A DNA stretch of 26,872 nucleotides. Origin: a virus. Below, piece by piece: positions 20,678 through 26,872 of the stretch. The stretch spans positions 1 to 26,872 of IMG/VR virus record IMGVR_UViG_3300045009_000660; one strand, given 5' to 3'. The notes under the pieces were generated by a model. It did no database searches and had not been told where the DNA came from. It saw only the letters and a list, made by a program, of their open reading frames with translations. Numbering within the stretch: the stretch's first letter is position 1; each line of letters starts with the position of its first letter. The position numbers were made by a program, and so were the translations under genes.

Positions 20678-21642
20678 ATTTTTTTCCAGGTAGTAAATTT
20701 TAGTTTTGCTTCTAATCCTACATATGTATTTGATTCAATCATTTCCTTAACGTTATGATCAGAAAGAATCATATCATTAATATCTTTTTCCTGAATATTA
20801 TTGGGCCAGATTACAACTTTTTCTCCACGATCAATGCACTTTGAGATTCTTGAGTGAATTTCAGAATTTCGTGGTTCGTTATCATATATCCAGACACAAT
20901 CGTCAATGCCCCACTTACCAATATCACCATCAGCTCCGCAAAGAGCAATCGAGTTTGAAAGGAATGTTGAATCAAATGGTCCTTCAGTAACGTAAACGGT
21001 TTCGTTTTTTTTAACATCATCAAGTCCATAAATTTTTGGGGCATCTTCATAAAGCATTATAGTAATGTATTTAATCTTATTAATACCCAGTGATCTTCCT
21101 TGAAATCCAATTAAAGTCTTTTCATAAAACATTGGAATGATGATTCTTGGTTCATCATACTTCGTATTATCAAAAGTTTTTTTAAGAGAATTTGTCCACT
21201 TTTTAAAATTTTCGGCATAATAAAACTTATCTGGATTTAATTTTCTACCTTGTAAATATTCACATGCACTTGAATTTTCAGATGCTCTTGGTAAATCTAT
21301 CTTTGATTTAAATTCAGGAGTCTTGAATTCAAATTTAGGTTCTTCAACCACAAAGTTTTTACCGGTGTGTCCTTCTTTAAACTTCTCAAAAGAATATTGT
21401 TTGTGAATCTCTACATCAATCTGTTTTAGAAAATTGCTGAAAGAGATGTTAATACCACAATTGTGACACTTGAAATTTATATTATTTTTGACTTGATACA
21501 AATATCCTCTTGCTTTATTTTTGTTTTTTTGAGAATCACCACAAATCGGACAACGAAAGTTATAAAGATTATTCTTGACTTTTTTAAACTTCTGAAAACG
21601 AGCAGAAATAAGATTGATGTATTTTACATCAATAAAATCCAT
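20674..21642 (-). CDS. 61: DNA primase (T4 gp61-like)
   Basis: The 322-residue protein is a DnaG-type primase like T4 gp61, making RNA primers for the lagging strand with the gp41-type helicase. The N-terminal zinc finger is CPICGD (C31, C34) and CHNCG (C59, C62), then a linker and the TOPRIM domain with E220 in VTEGPFDSTFL and D254 in WIYDNEP. ATG at 21642 (MDFIDVKYINL) is chosen because the promoter -10 box is at 21672-21667. A TTG at 21684 lies upstream of the predicted start. No strong Shine-Dalgarno is visible. It is first in the nrdA/nrdB operon. Confidence 0.92.
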   Translation of the reverse strand: MDFIDVKYINLISARFQKFKKVKNNLYNFRCPICGDSQKNKNKARGYLYQVKNNINFKCHNCGINISFSNFLKQIDVEIHKQYSFEKFKEGHTGKNFVVEEPKFEFKTPEFKSKIDLPRASENSSACEYLQGRKLNPDKFYYAENFKKWTNSLKKTFDNTKYDEPRIIIPMFYEKTLIGFQGRSLGINKIKYITIMLYEDAPKIYGLDDVKKNETVYVTEGPFDSTFLSNSIALCGADGDIGKWGIDDCVWIYDNEPRNSEIHSRISKCIDRGEKVVIWPNNIQEKDINDMILSDHNVKEMIESNTYVGLEAKLKFTTWKKI

Positions 21643-21666
21643 AATAAAAAGATAATCATTAATATT

Positions 21667-21694
21667 AGTATAACAGATTATCAAATCTTGTCAA
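21667..21694 (-). promoter_or_regulatory. Early sigma70-type promoter of primase-nrdA-nrdB
   Basis: Minus strand: perfect TTGACA (21694-21689), a 16-base spacer and TATACT (21672-21667). The predicted start is about 18 bases before the primase ATG. Confidence 0.8.
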
Positions 21695-21815
21695 GACATA
21701 GACTCGTAATGATTGCTGTCCACTTGACAATTGAATTTGTAAATTTTTGAAGTGAATAGATTGTCGTTTTCTTTTGAGTTTTCATTGGCCTGAAATAATG
21801 CCAACACTCTTTTAT

Positions 21816-22232
21816 TTATTTTATACGAGTCTGTCCTATACGATGGGGATCTTCCATTCCATTTGGAGTTAACCAACCAGATGCTAAATTTGCAAAAAGT
21901 CCTACTAATACGGTTAAAACCACTCCGATACCAACAGTCATCCATCTGATTTTTGAAATTTCACCAACTTGACCTTCCAAATCATCAATTCTATCCGATG
22001 TTTTTTTATATTCTTTTTGAGTTTCTTCTTTAAAATTATCAATCATTTTTAAAATTAAGTCATCGGTTCTTTGCCCATATTCAATTTTTTCATCGTGAAC
22101 TGCAAGCATTTTAATTACATTTGTATTAACTTCACTCAATTTTTGAATTGCATCATCAAGTTTGTTGACTATATTTGCAAAGTCAGCAAACTTTTGTTCT
22201 AATACGGCAACTTTTACAACTTCTTCTGACAT
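21816..22232 (-). CDS. Coiled-coil membrane protein (XhlA-like topology)
   Basis: The 138-residue protein begins MSEEVVKVAVLEQKF, continues as a long heptad-like helix (to about residue 92) and then one transmembrane segment (WMTVGIGVVLTVLVGLFANLA, about 97-117) with a short soluble tail. This helix-then-TM layout resembles haemolysin XhlA-type phage proteins, which work at the membrane in lysis. I regard that as topology only. An AATAAATA late motif lies about 68 bases upstream, inside the previous gene's end. No signal peptide. Confidence 0.7.
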   Translation of the reverse strand: MSEEVVKVAVLEQKFADFANIVNKLDDAIQKLSEVNTNVIKMLAVHDEKIEYGQRTDDLILKMIDNFKEETQKEYKKTSDRIDDLEGQVGEISKIRWMTVGIGVVLTVLVGLFANLASGWLTPNGMEDPHRIGQTRIK

Positions 22233-22298
22233 TTTTTTAAGAGCAAAGTTAATATGTTAGATAAAGAGCACTTTGCAAATATTAATTATCATCTGTGA

Positions 22299-22496
22299 CT
22301 ATTTATTCTTTAAATAATCCAACCAAGGTTTTCTCTTTCCCTTAAAAAACTTCTTTGGTTTCATTGTGAGATCAAATCCGGCAACCGGTCCTTGTGAATT
22401 TGCAGATCCACTAAATCCACCTTGAGAACCTGGAGAATTTGCTACCATATTTTCTCTAATAATAGAAATTATTTTATTGAGTGTCTTTTTTTCCAT
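22299..22496 (-). CDS. Small conserved-type cyanophage protein, 65 aa
   Basis: The 65-residue protein has a helical N-terminus (MEKKTLNKIISIIRENMV), a Gly/Ser/Asn-rich middle (NSPGSQGGFSGSANSQGPVA) with the GPVAGFD motif also seen in other short cyanophage virion-type proteins, and a basic Lys-rich tail. I recall such GPVAGFD peptides in cyanomyoviruses but cannot name a function. It overlaps the upstream 131-aa gene by 23 bases. The late motif for the next gene begins in its stop region. Confidence 0.65.
   Translation of the reverse strand: MEKKTLNKIISIIRENMVANSPGSQGGFSGSANSQGPVAGFDLTMKPKKFFKGKRKPWLDYLKNK
22300..22307 (-). promoter_or_regulatory. Late promoter motif AATAAATA
   Basis: AATAAATA on the minus strand, overlapping the end of the 65-aa gene, about 68 bases before the coiled-coil membrane protein. 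Confidence 0.4.
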
Positions 22497-22869
22497 TATA
22501 GATTTTGTAAAGTTCTTCTAGACAATCTAAATCAACCTGAATATTATGAATATCTGATTTTGGATACTCTGGGAGTTTTCCAAGAAAAATAATAAAACTT
22601 TTAATAAGAGACCAAAGTTCCTTTTCAATTTTGAAAAATAACATCGGTGTTGTTGCTTCACCAAAAATATTATAAAGAATAATGAAATGATTTAAAAGTA
22701 AGTTAACCTTCAGATTCCCATTATTCTTATATCTATTTAATAATCTTTTAATATACTTGAAATGATTTAAGTCTTTTTCAAAATCTTCTCTAGTTACTGC
22801 CTGAGGATTTTCGTAATGTTTAATTGCAAATAAAAGAAAATTATCCTCATTCAATTCATTAAAAATCAT
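22474..22869 (-). CDS. Conserved-type cyanophage protein of unknown function
   Basis: The 131-residue protein is mostly helical, starting MIFNELNEDNFLLFAIKHYE with a VNLLLNHFIILYNIFGEA hydrophobic helix and ending in a basic tail. Proteins starting with this ELNEDNFLL pattern are familiar from cyanomyoviruses, where they are hypothetical. The hydrophobic helix (about 55-72) is broken by charged residues, so membrane insertion is doubtful. The start is six bases after the structural gene's stop, so it is part of the same late unit. Confidence 0.65.
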   Translation of the reverse strand: MIFNELNEDNFLLFAIKHYENPQAVTREDFEKDLNHFKYIKRLLNRYKNNGNLKVNLLLNHFIILYNIFGEATTPMLFFKIEKELWSLIKSFIIFLGKLPEYPKSDIHNIQVDLDCLEELYKIYNGKKDTQ

Positions 22870-22875
22870 ATCACA

Positions 22876-23640
22876 TTATGCAGAAACTGTGAGAGTCGTG
22901 ATCCCAATTCCAACCGAAGTATCTGTAACTGTTCCAGCACCACCAACTTGACGAAGAATATCTGAAGTAAAAGTTTTGATTACTGCGGCACCACCAGAAA
23001 AATCAGTAATAGTTCCTACGACTCCTGCAGACATATTAATGCTAAAAATCGTTCCAACACCTGAATTTCCAGATGTAAAGGCAAATGCTACACGGTTTGA
23101 AATTTGACCATTAAAGTTGTTATAAACAACTTCACCATCATCATTAGTGTAATTTACAACTCCACTATTTGCTGAAGTTGATGCTGCCGTTGCAACAACT
23201 GATGTGCCTGTAGATCTGTTGAGAAGAACCGTGGCACCTGCACTACAATACACATTTTCATTCCAAACTACGTGAACATATGCAGTCTGTCCATTGTTTC
23301 TAATTTTATCGGTGGACCCTGCAGCAACAGAAATTCTTGAATTTTGATTTGGATCTTCAAAGAAAACGGCAACTGGAGTTGCATTTCCAAGACCAGTTGC
23401 TCCAGTATCTGATGCAGATCCTGCGGTATTCAGTCCGACAACAGGAACAATTACTTCATCATAATAGTTTGTTGATAGTCCTGATTGTTCTGAAGTACCA
23501 TACCTTCTGTAAACCCATCCACGATTGTCTGCAAAGCAATTCCAAGGAGTGTTTTCGCGGTCATTCTCGGAAAGGTGCTTTGGAAGTCCATATCTATTTG
23601 CTTCTGTTTCAGTGGTTGTGGAAATTCCCCAGAGTGCCAT
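22876..23640 (-). CDS. Cyanophage virion structural protein (putative)
   Basis: The 254-residue protein starts MALWGISTTTETEANRYGLP, a beginning I recognise from conserved cyanomyovirus virion proteins. GWVYRRYGTSEQSGLSTNYY and ATPVAVFFEDPN match as well. The rest is Gly/Ala/Ser/Thr/Val-rich beta-type sequence, as in decoration or head-tail proteins. Exact position in the virion is unknown. A perfect TATAAATA late promoter sits about 33 bases upstream and AGG occurs about 10 bases before ATG, supporting strong late expression. Confidence 0.75.
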   Translation of the reverse strand: MALWGISTTTETEANRYGLPKHLSENDRENTPWNCFADNRGWVYRRYGTSEQSGLSTNYYDEVIVPVVGLNTAGSASDTGATGLGNATPVAVFFEDPNQNSRISVAAGSTDKIRNNGQTAYVHVVWNENVYCSAGATVLLNRSTGTSVVATAASTSANSGVVNYTNDDGEVVYNNFNGQISNRVAFAFTSGNSGVGTIFSINMSAGVVGTITDFSGGAAVIKTFTSDILRQVGGAGTVTDTSVGIGITTLTVSA

Positions 23641-23672
23641 TCTTTTTACCTATAATTCGTTAATCTAAAAAG

Positions 23673-23680
23673 TATTTATA
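23673..23680 (-). promoter_or_regulatory. T4-type late promoter TATAAATA
   Basis: A perfect TATAAATA (23680-23673 on the minus strand), just past a terminator and about 33 bases before the structural gene. Confidence 0.75.
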
Positions 23681-23724
23681 AAAATAAAGAGACCTCGTTA
23701 ATTTGAGAGTCTCTTTATTTTTTT
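23681..23724. terminator. Bidirectional hairpin terminator
   Basis: AATAAAGAGAC (from 23683) and GTCTCTTTATT (to 23719) form a long stem flanked by A-rich and T-rich runs, so it can stop transcription on both strands. The stop codon of the 50-aa gene lies in its arm. Confidence 0.8.
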
Positions 23725-23867
23725 ACAATAACCATCAAAACATTTCTGACAAATTGATAAATACTATTTGCCTTTATGTTTTGATTTTGACCAATATATT
23801 CTGATAGGGAGAATAACAGTCCAAGGGCAACTGTGAATCCCCAATTTGCGAGAAAGCAAGTAATCAC
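23715..23867 (-). CDS. Small membrane protein, 50 aa (GTG start)
   Basis: A GTG-initiated frame overlaps the previous gene's TGA (GTGA). The product has a hydrophobic helix (ITCFLANWGFTVALGLLFSL) and a second segment VRNVLMVIVKK, with SEYIGQNQNIKANSIYQF between. The pattern resembles short cyanomyovirus membrane proteins that I recall as hypothetical. Its overlap with another small gene suggests a functional pair, possibly a holin-type or pore regulator pair. The TAA falls within the terminator hairpin. Confidence 0.6.
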   Translation of the reverse strand: MITCFLANWGFTVALGLLFSLSEYIGQNQNIKANSIYQFVRNVLMVIVKK

Positions 23868-24037
23868 TTACAGTTCTTCAGAAGAGCAGCTCTTACGGTA
23901 GAGGCAATTATATTATCAATGTCATTGTCAGTGGTCTTTACATAACGATCAATCAAATCTACAACCAGTTTCTTTACCTGACAAGAATTGAGAAACTGAA
24001 ACAAAATTGGTTTAATTAAATTTACTACATTTGCCAT
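23864..24037 (-). CDS. Small hydrophobic protein, 57 aa
   Basis: The 57-residue protein (MANVVNLIKPILFQFLNS, then a VKKLVVDLIDRYVKTTDND helix, ending AALLKNCK) is amphipathic and resembles short conserved cyanophage peptides of unknown role. An AGGA seven bases before the ATG supports the start. It overlaps the next gene by GTGA. Membrane association is likely for the N-terminal helix. It lies just after the halogenase gene. Confidence 0.6.
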   Translation of the reverse strand: MANVVNLIKPILFQFLNSCQVKKLVVDLIDRYVKTTDNDIDNIIASTVRAALLKNCK

Positions 24038-24113
24038 TTTAAAAATCCTATTACAACAATTCTATTTAGGGATTTTACCAAATTTTAACTATTACAGAAT
24101 ATAAAACTTTTTT

Positions 24114-25565
24114 TTAAACTTTTTGTCTCAAAATGAGATCAATATATTCTCGGTGTCCTAGAGTTACACTAGTATTATCAAGCCAATTTGAACTTGATAT
24201 TTTATTTTCATATTCATTATGCAAGTGTGGATATGAATTATATTCGTTTATAATATTATTAACATCAAACCAATCTAACCCGTATAAAACGCAAATATAA
24301 TTTGCAGAGGAAAACATTCCATAAGGAACATCACAGTCTCCATATTGTGGTAATCTATATTTCCATATATCCAAATTATTTTTTAAAGATTCTGTAAGTT
24401 TTAAATTGCATTTAATTTCTCTCCAAAAAGGTGTATCATCCCTCTTCACCAAATAATGTGCCTGTATATAATCAACGAGATTATCAAAAACCGCATTCAT
24501 CCTAGTATTAAAGGTTTTATGATCGTTTGAAGGATAATATGATATAAAACAACGAATTTGTTGAATAGTACTACCAATTGAAGTTGCTTCTAATGGTTCT
24601 ACAAAATTTGCAGATAATCCTGCTGCCATACAATTCTTATACCAAAATTTTTCAAGTCTTCCTGGATCAAATTTAAATCTTTTTACAATTTCAACATTAT
24701 CAAAGTCTCTTTGCATTTCTTGATGCGCTTCATCTTCAGAGATAAAATTGTCGGAAAATACATACCCATTCCCAGTTCTACCTCGAACGGGAATATGCCA
24801 AGACCAACCAGCATTTCTTGCTTGAGATAATGTCCAGGCATTATATTCATCCATTTCTTTTGTTGCAAATGATATTGCAGAATTTAGAATTAAATATTCG
24901 GAATATGATTTCCACTCAATTTTCAATTTTTCAGATATTAAAAATCTTTTAAGTCCACTACAGTCAATAAAAAATTTGGAGGTGTATTCATATCCAGTAG
25001 TAGAAATTAAACTTAAAATATTTCCACTGCTTTCACAAATTTTAACATCTACTAATTCATCATCTATTAATGTAATTCCCCTTTCATAACAAAGTCTATG
25101 TAAATATTCATTTAATTTATATGTATCAAAGTGATACTGGTTTGTAGGAACCTCATTTTTATTTCTAGAAAATCTTGCAACAAATCTATTCTTCCAAATA
25201 AGATCCGATTGTAAAAGTTTTTTTGGAACTCTATTCGCAATTAAACTTGCATATGCTATATGATAATCGTAATTTGTCGCGGCATGTGGGTTTCCAACAT
25301 TGTGCATATAATCTTGATGAGACCAATTTTTAAAATAAATTCCAAGTTTAAAAGTTGCCCCAGTTTCTTTGATTAAATCATATTGCGTAATTCCAATATA
25401 ATCACAAAAGAATCTCCAATGTTCTGTAGATCCTTCACCAACACCAATTATACCAATTTTTTTAGATTCTATTATTTTTATATCTTTTTGTGGATATGCC
25501 CTTTTTAACATCAAGGCAGATATGCATCCAGCAGTGCCACCACCAACAACAATGAAATCACACAT
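24114..25565 (-). CDS. Flavin-dependent tryptophan-halogenase-family enzyme (VirX1-like)
   Basis: The 483-residue protein is a flavin-dependent halogenase. It has the FAD motif VGGGTAGC (7-14), GVGEGST (41-47), the family lysine K73 (ATFKLGI, PrnA K79), the halogenase signature AGWSWHIP (252-259, WxWxIP) and E326 in FVEPLEATS (PrnA E346). These enzymes use FADH2, O2 and halide to make hypohalous acid that halogenates a bound substrate. Cyanophage members are known (VirX1 from phage Syn10, reported to iodinate many substrates). A perfect late promoter TATAAATA lies 23 bases upstream. The natural substrate is unknown. Confidence 0.93.
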   Translation of the reverse strand: MCDFIVVGGGTAGCISALMLKRAYPQKDIKIIESKKIGIIGVGEGSTEHWRFFCDYIGITQYDLIKETGATFKLGIYFKNWSHQDYMHNVGNPHAATNYDYHIAYASLIANRVPKKLLQSDLIWKNRFVARFSRNKNEVPTNQYHFDTYKLNEYLHRLCYERGITLIDDELVDVKICESSGNILSLISTTGYEYTSKFFIDCSGLKRFLISEKLKIEWKSYSEYLILNSAISFATKEMDEYNAWTLSQARNAGWSWHIPVRGRTGNGYVFSDNFISEDEAHQEMQRDFDNVEIVKRFKFDPGRLEKFWYKNCMAAGLSANFVEPLEATSIGSTIQQIRCFISYYPSNDHKTFNTRMNAVFDNLVDYIQAHYLVKRDDTPFWREIKCNLKLTESLKNNLDIWKYRLPQYGDCDVPYGMFSSANYICVLYGLDWFDVNNIINEYNSYPHLHNEYENKISSSNWLDNTSVTLGHREYIDLILRQKV

Positions 25566-25587
25566 AAAAATTAATCATCATTTAGTA

Positions 25588-25595
25588 TATTTATA
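25588..25595 (-). promoter_or_regulatory. T4-type late promoter TATAAATA
   Basis: A perfect TATAAATA on the minus strand about 23 bases before the halogenase ATG. Confidence 0.75.
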
Positions 25596-25634
25596 ACAAT
25601 TAAACTATATTTAATTTCGTAAAAAAATATTTTT

Positions 25635-25974
25635 TCAAATTTTAACTATTTTTTTAGGATGCATAACTTTTTTAGGATAATAATTAAGATTATTAAGATT
25701 ACTAGGAGAATTCTTCCACTCTTTTTCAAACGCAGGAGTGTTTATTGCTTGTATTAATTTAGATTTTATTTCAATATTATCCTGTCGTTCTACTTCAGAA
25801 ATCTGCTCACCTTCTGGTTATTAAGATGCTTCTAAAGGTAATTTTCCGGACTTCTGCATTTGAAATTTTTGTTTCTGCAGAGTCTGTTGCAGTTAGTTTT
25901 GGTTTTTGAGTTGATCCAGTCATTAAACTTGGAGTATTTGCTCTGATATACTCAAGTGCTTTAGATGCTCCACT
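25635..25974 (-). pseudogene. Decayed 3' part of the DUF3008-like gene
   Basis: Coding-like sequence continues past the TAA at 25977-25975. In the same frame it reads SGASKALEYIRANTPSLMTG and on to a TGA at 25809-25807. Around 25870-25820 the signal shifts to another frame, which has MQKSGKLPLEAS followed by two TAA codons, then PEGEQISEVERQDN through to a TGA at 25637-25635. One stop, one frameshift and a double stop suggest decay of an originally longer protein, or sequencing errors. A short ORF from ATG 25923 (38 aa) may persist. Confidence 0.55.
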
Positions 25975-26799
25975 TTATTTTTGAACTTCTTGAGTATTTC
26001 CAGAAACTTCTTCTGGTGGATTACTCATCTTTTGAAGATTTTTTCCTTTTATTGTAGCAATTTTTTTGCGTATATTAGTTTCTTGTTTCAAAGCATTATT
26101 GCGTATCTTAGTTTCTTGTTTCAAAGCATTAAGAAGTTCTGGTGTGAGGGAAATATCATCTAATCCCTCATCAACTTTTTTGGGAATTCCTTCGTGTTTT
26201 GTTTTGGCAAAATCACGAATTTTCTTTTCACTCATAGTATCAACAATTTTAAGAACCGCATCACTTACTTCAGATCTTGGAGTTTGTCCTCTTTTAACGG
26301 AAAGGGCAAGTCCGAATAACTTTTGCTGCTGCTTACTTTCTGCTTTTTCATTAAGTTCTATCATTTCTAAAAGAGTTCCACCAAGATTTTCTACTGACTC
26401 ACAAAGTTTTGGATGAATTACAACTGTATTTGTTATATTCTTCCTTTCTTTTACTTTTTTTTCCTTAATCGGGTTATCGCTTAAAATGACATTGATTACT
26501 TCAGCGAGATCTTGTCTCCAATTAGAATATCCTTCTTTTACTTTTTTCTTTGAGATTGCCTTTCCAACTACTTTTCGACGTCTACCCTTTACTTTTCTAC
26601 CCTTTACTTTTTTCTTTTTCTTTGAGATTGCCTTTCCAACTACTTCACGACGATTATGAAGATACTTATCAGATTCATCGGTGTCGCCATCATTATCAAT
26701 ATCAGCATCTTCTTGGCCTACGGGATCAAGATGCGATTCTTTACAAAAAACCTGCTCTAAATAAACTTTTGAAATATCGTTAAGAATATTATTAGACAT
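25975..26799 (-). CDS. DUF3008-like protein with repeats, probably truncated
   Basis: The 274-residue protein contains, in order: DPVGQEDADIDNDGDTDESD with EF-hand-like DxDNDGDxD acidic spacing (26-45), two copies of VVGKAISKKK inside a Lys/Arg-rich region (53-87), EGYSNWRQDL, and a DUF3008-type module KAESKQQQKLFGLALSVKRG with later SEVSDAVLKIVDTM and KIRDFAKTKHEG. Near the C-terminus is a duplication ALKQETKIRNN/ALKQETNIRKK. It seems to have lost its 3' end to a premature TAA. A late promoter TATAAATA lies upstream, and the starting ATG overlaps a partial upstream frame. Possibly a virion or DNA-packaging-associated protein; function unknown. Confidence 0.7.
   Translation of the reverse strand: MSNNILNDISKVYLEQVFCKESHLDPVGQEDADIDNDGDTDESDKYLHNRREVVGKAISKKKKKVKGRKVKGRRRKVVGKAISKKKVKEGYSNWRQDLAEVINVILSDNPIKEKKVKERKNITNTVVIHPKLCESVENLGGTLLEMIELNEKAESKQQQKLFGLALSVKRGQTPRSEVSDAVLKIVDTMSEKKIRDFAKTKHEGIPKKVDEGLDDISLTPELLNALKQETKIRNNALKQETNIRKKIATIKGKNLQKMSNPPEEVSGNTQEVQK
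26057..26130 (-). repeat. 33-bp tandem duplication
   Basis: Two adjacent near-identical units encode ALKQETKIRNN and ALKQETNIRKK inside the DUF3008-like gene. Confidence 0.8.
26535..26655 (-). repeat. Imperfect duplication of Lys-rich VVGKAISKKK segment
   Basis: The stretch encoding RR(E/K)VVGKAISKKK occurs twice about 72 bp apart, at roughly 26549-26577 and 26620-26650, with low-complexity KVKGRKVKGR codons between. Slippage or recombination is likely. Confidence 0.7.
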
Positions 26800-26872
26800 T
26801 AGAGTAAATACTTTTTTTTATTTTCTTATACTTATTTATAAATTCTTTGATGTGACTATAACCTTTATATGG
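26792..26872 (-). CDS. Partial upstream CDS, C-terminal 26 residues
   Basis: A minus-strand frame entering from the right edge ends at TAA 26794-26792 and reads PYKGYSHIKEFINKYKK then IKKSIYSNV. Its basic helical composition suggests coding. It would overlap the DUF3008-like start by eight bases and contain that gene's late promoter. Without the rest of the gene, the product cannot be named. Confidence 0.35.
   Translation of the reverse strand, partial: PYKGYSHIKEFINKYKKIKKSIYSNV
26833..26840 (-). promoter_or_regulatory. T4-type late promoter TATAAATA
   Basis: A perfect TATAAATA (26840-26833 on the minus strand) about 34 bases before the DUF3008-like ATG. Confidence 0.7.

Noticed and set aside
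21691-21807. 38-codon GTG frame (LALFQANENSKEND... ending ESMS) before the primase promoter
   Set aside because: No clear ribosome site; the nearby late-type motif is only six bases from the GTG, and the stop overlaps the primase -35 box. It may be a relic; not supported.

Overview
The window looks like a stretch of a T4-like cyanophage (myovirus of marine Synechococcus or Prochlorococcus). It is AT-rich. Every supported gene lies on the minus strand, packed into overlapping operons, so transcription runs from high to low coordinates. Indicators are T4-type primase, class Ia ribonucleotide reductase NrdA/NrdB, T4-style late promoters (TATAAATA and CATAAATA/AATAAATA variants), a tRNA cluster, conserved small cyanophage proteins, a viral flavin halogenase and a large sugar-modification cluster of the kind known from phages such as P-SSM2. 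No integrase, insertion sequence or CRISPR array is visible.

Layout in transcription order. 26872-22299: late virion-type genes. These are a DUF3008-like protein with a decayed 3' end, a tryptophan-halogenase-family flavoenzyme, two small possible membrane proteins, a 254-aa structural protein and small conserved proteins. 22232-21816: a coiled-coil/membrane protein. 21694-17164: an early sigma70-type promoter, primase, nrdA, nrdB and a strong terminator. 17148-15606: small proteins, a GIY-YIG-like nuclease and a lysozyme-like endolysin. 15536-14366: a histone H1-like (Hc1) protein, a 2OG-Fe(II) oxygenase and a membrane protein. 14351-13169: tRNA-Arg, tRNA-Pro, a circularly permuted two-piece tmRNA, tRNA-Thr, an unassigned structured RNA with its own promoter, tRNA-Gly, tRNA-Asn, a zinc-ribbon protein and tRNA-Ser. 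13135-11400: small unknown genes and a protein built on ten 11-residue coiled-coil repeats. 11351-1: about 11 kb of glycan genes behind one recognisable promoter-like region.

The glycan cluster combines donor-sugar enzymes with transferases. The donor enzymes are a GDP-mannose 3,5-epimerase homologue, a HAD phosphatase, a sugar-kinase-like protein, a DegT aminotransferase, a PaaK/CapK-like adenylating enzyme, a UDP-sugar dehydrogenase and another SDR epimerase. The transferases are two GT11 fucosyltransferase-type enzymes, a third fucosyltransferase-like protein, a GT6 (ABO-type) enzyme and two GT25 enzymes. GT11 next to GT6 is the enzyme pairing that builds blood-group H then A/B structures in animals, and the epimerase product would be GDP-L-galactose, the 6-hydroxy analogue of GDP-L-fucose. 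I infer an H/ABO-like glycan pathway, possibly using L-galactose.

The other standouts are the permuted phage tmRNA, whose 16-residue tag starts like cyanobacterial tags but ends in SLV instead of AA, and the approximately 91-nt structured RNA directly upstream of tRNA-Gly.
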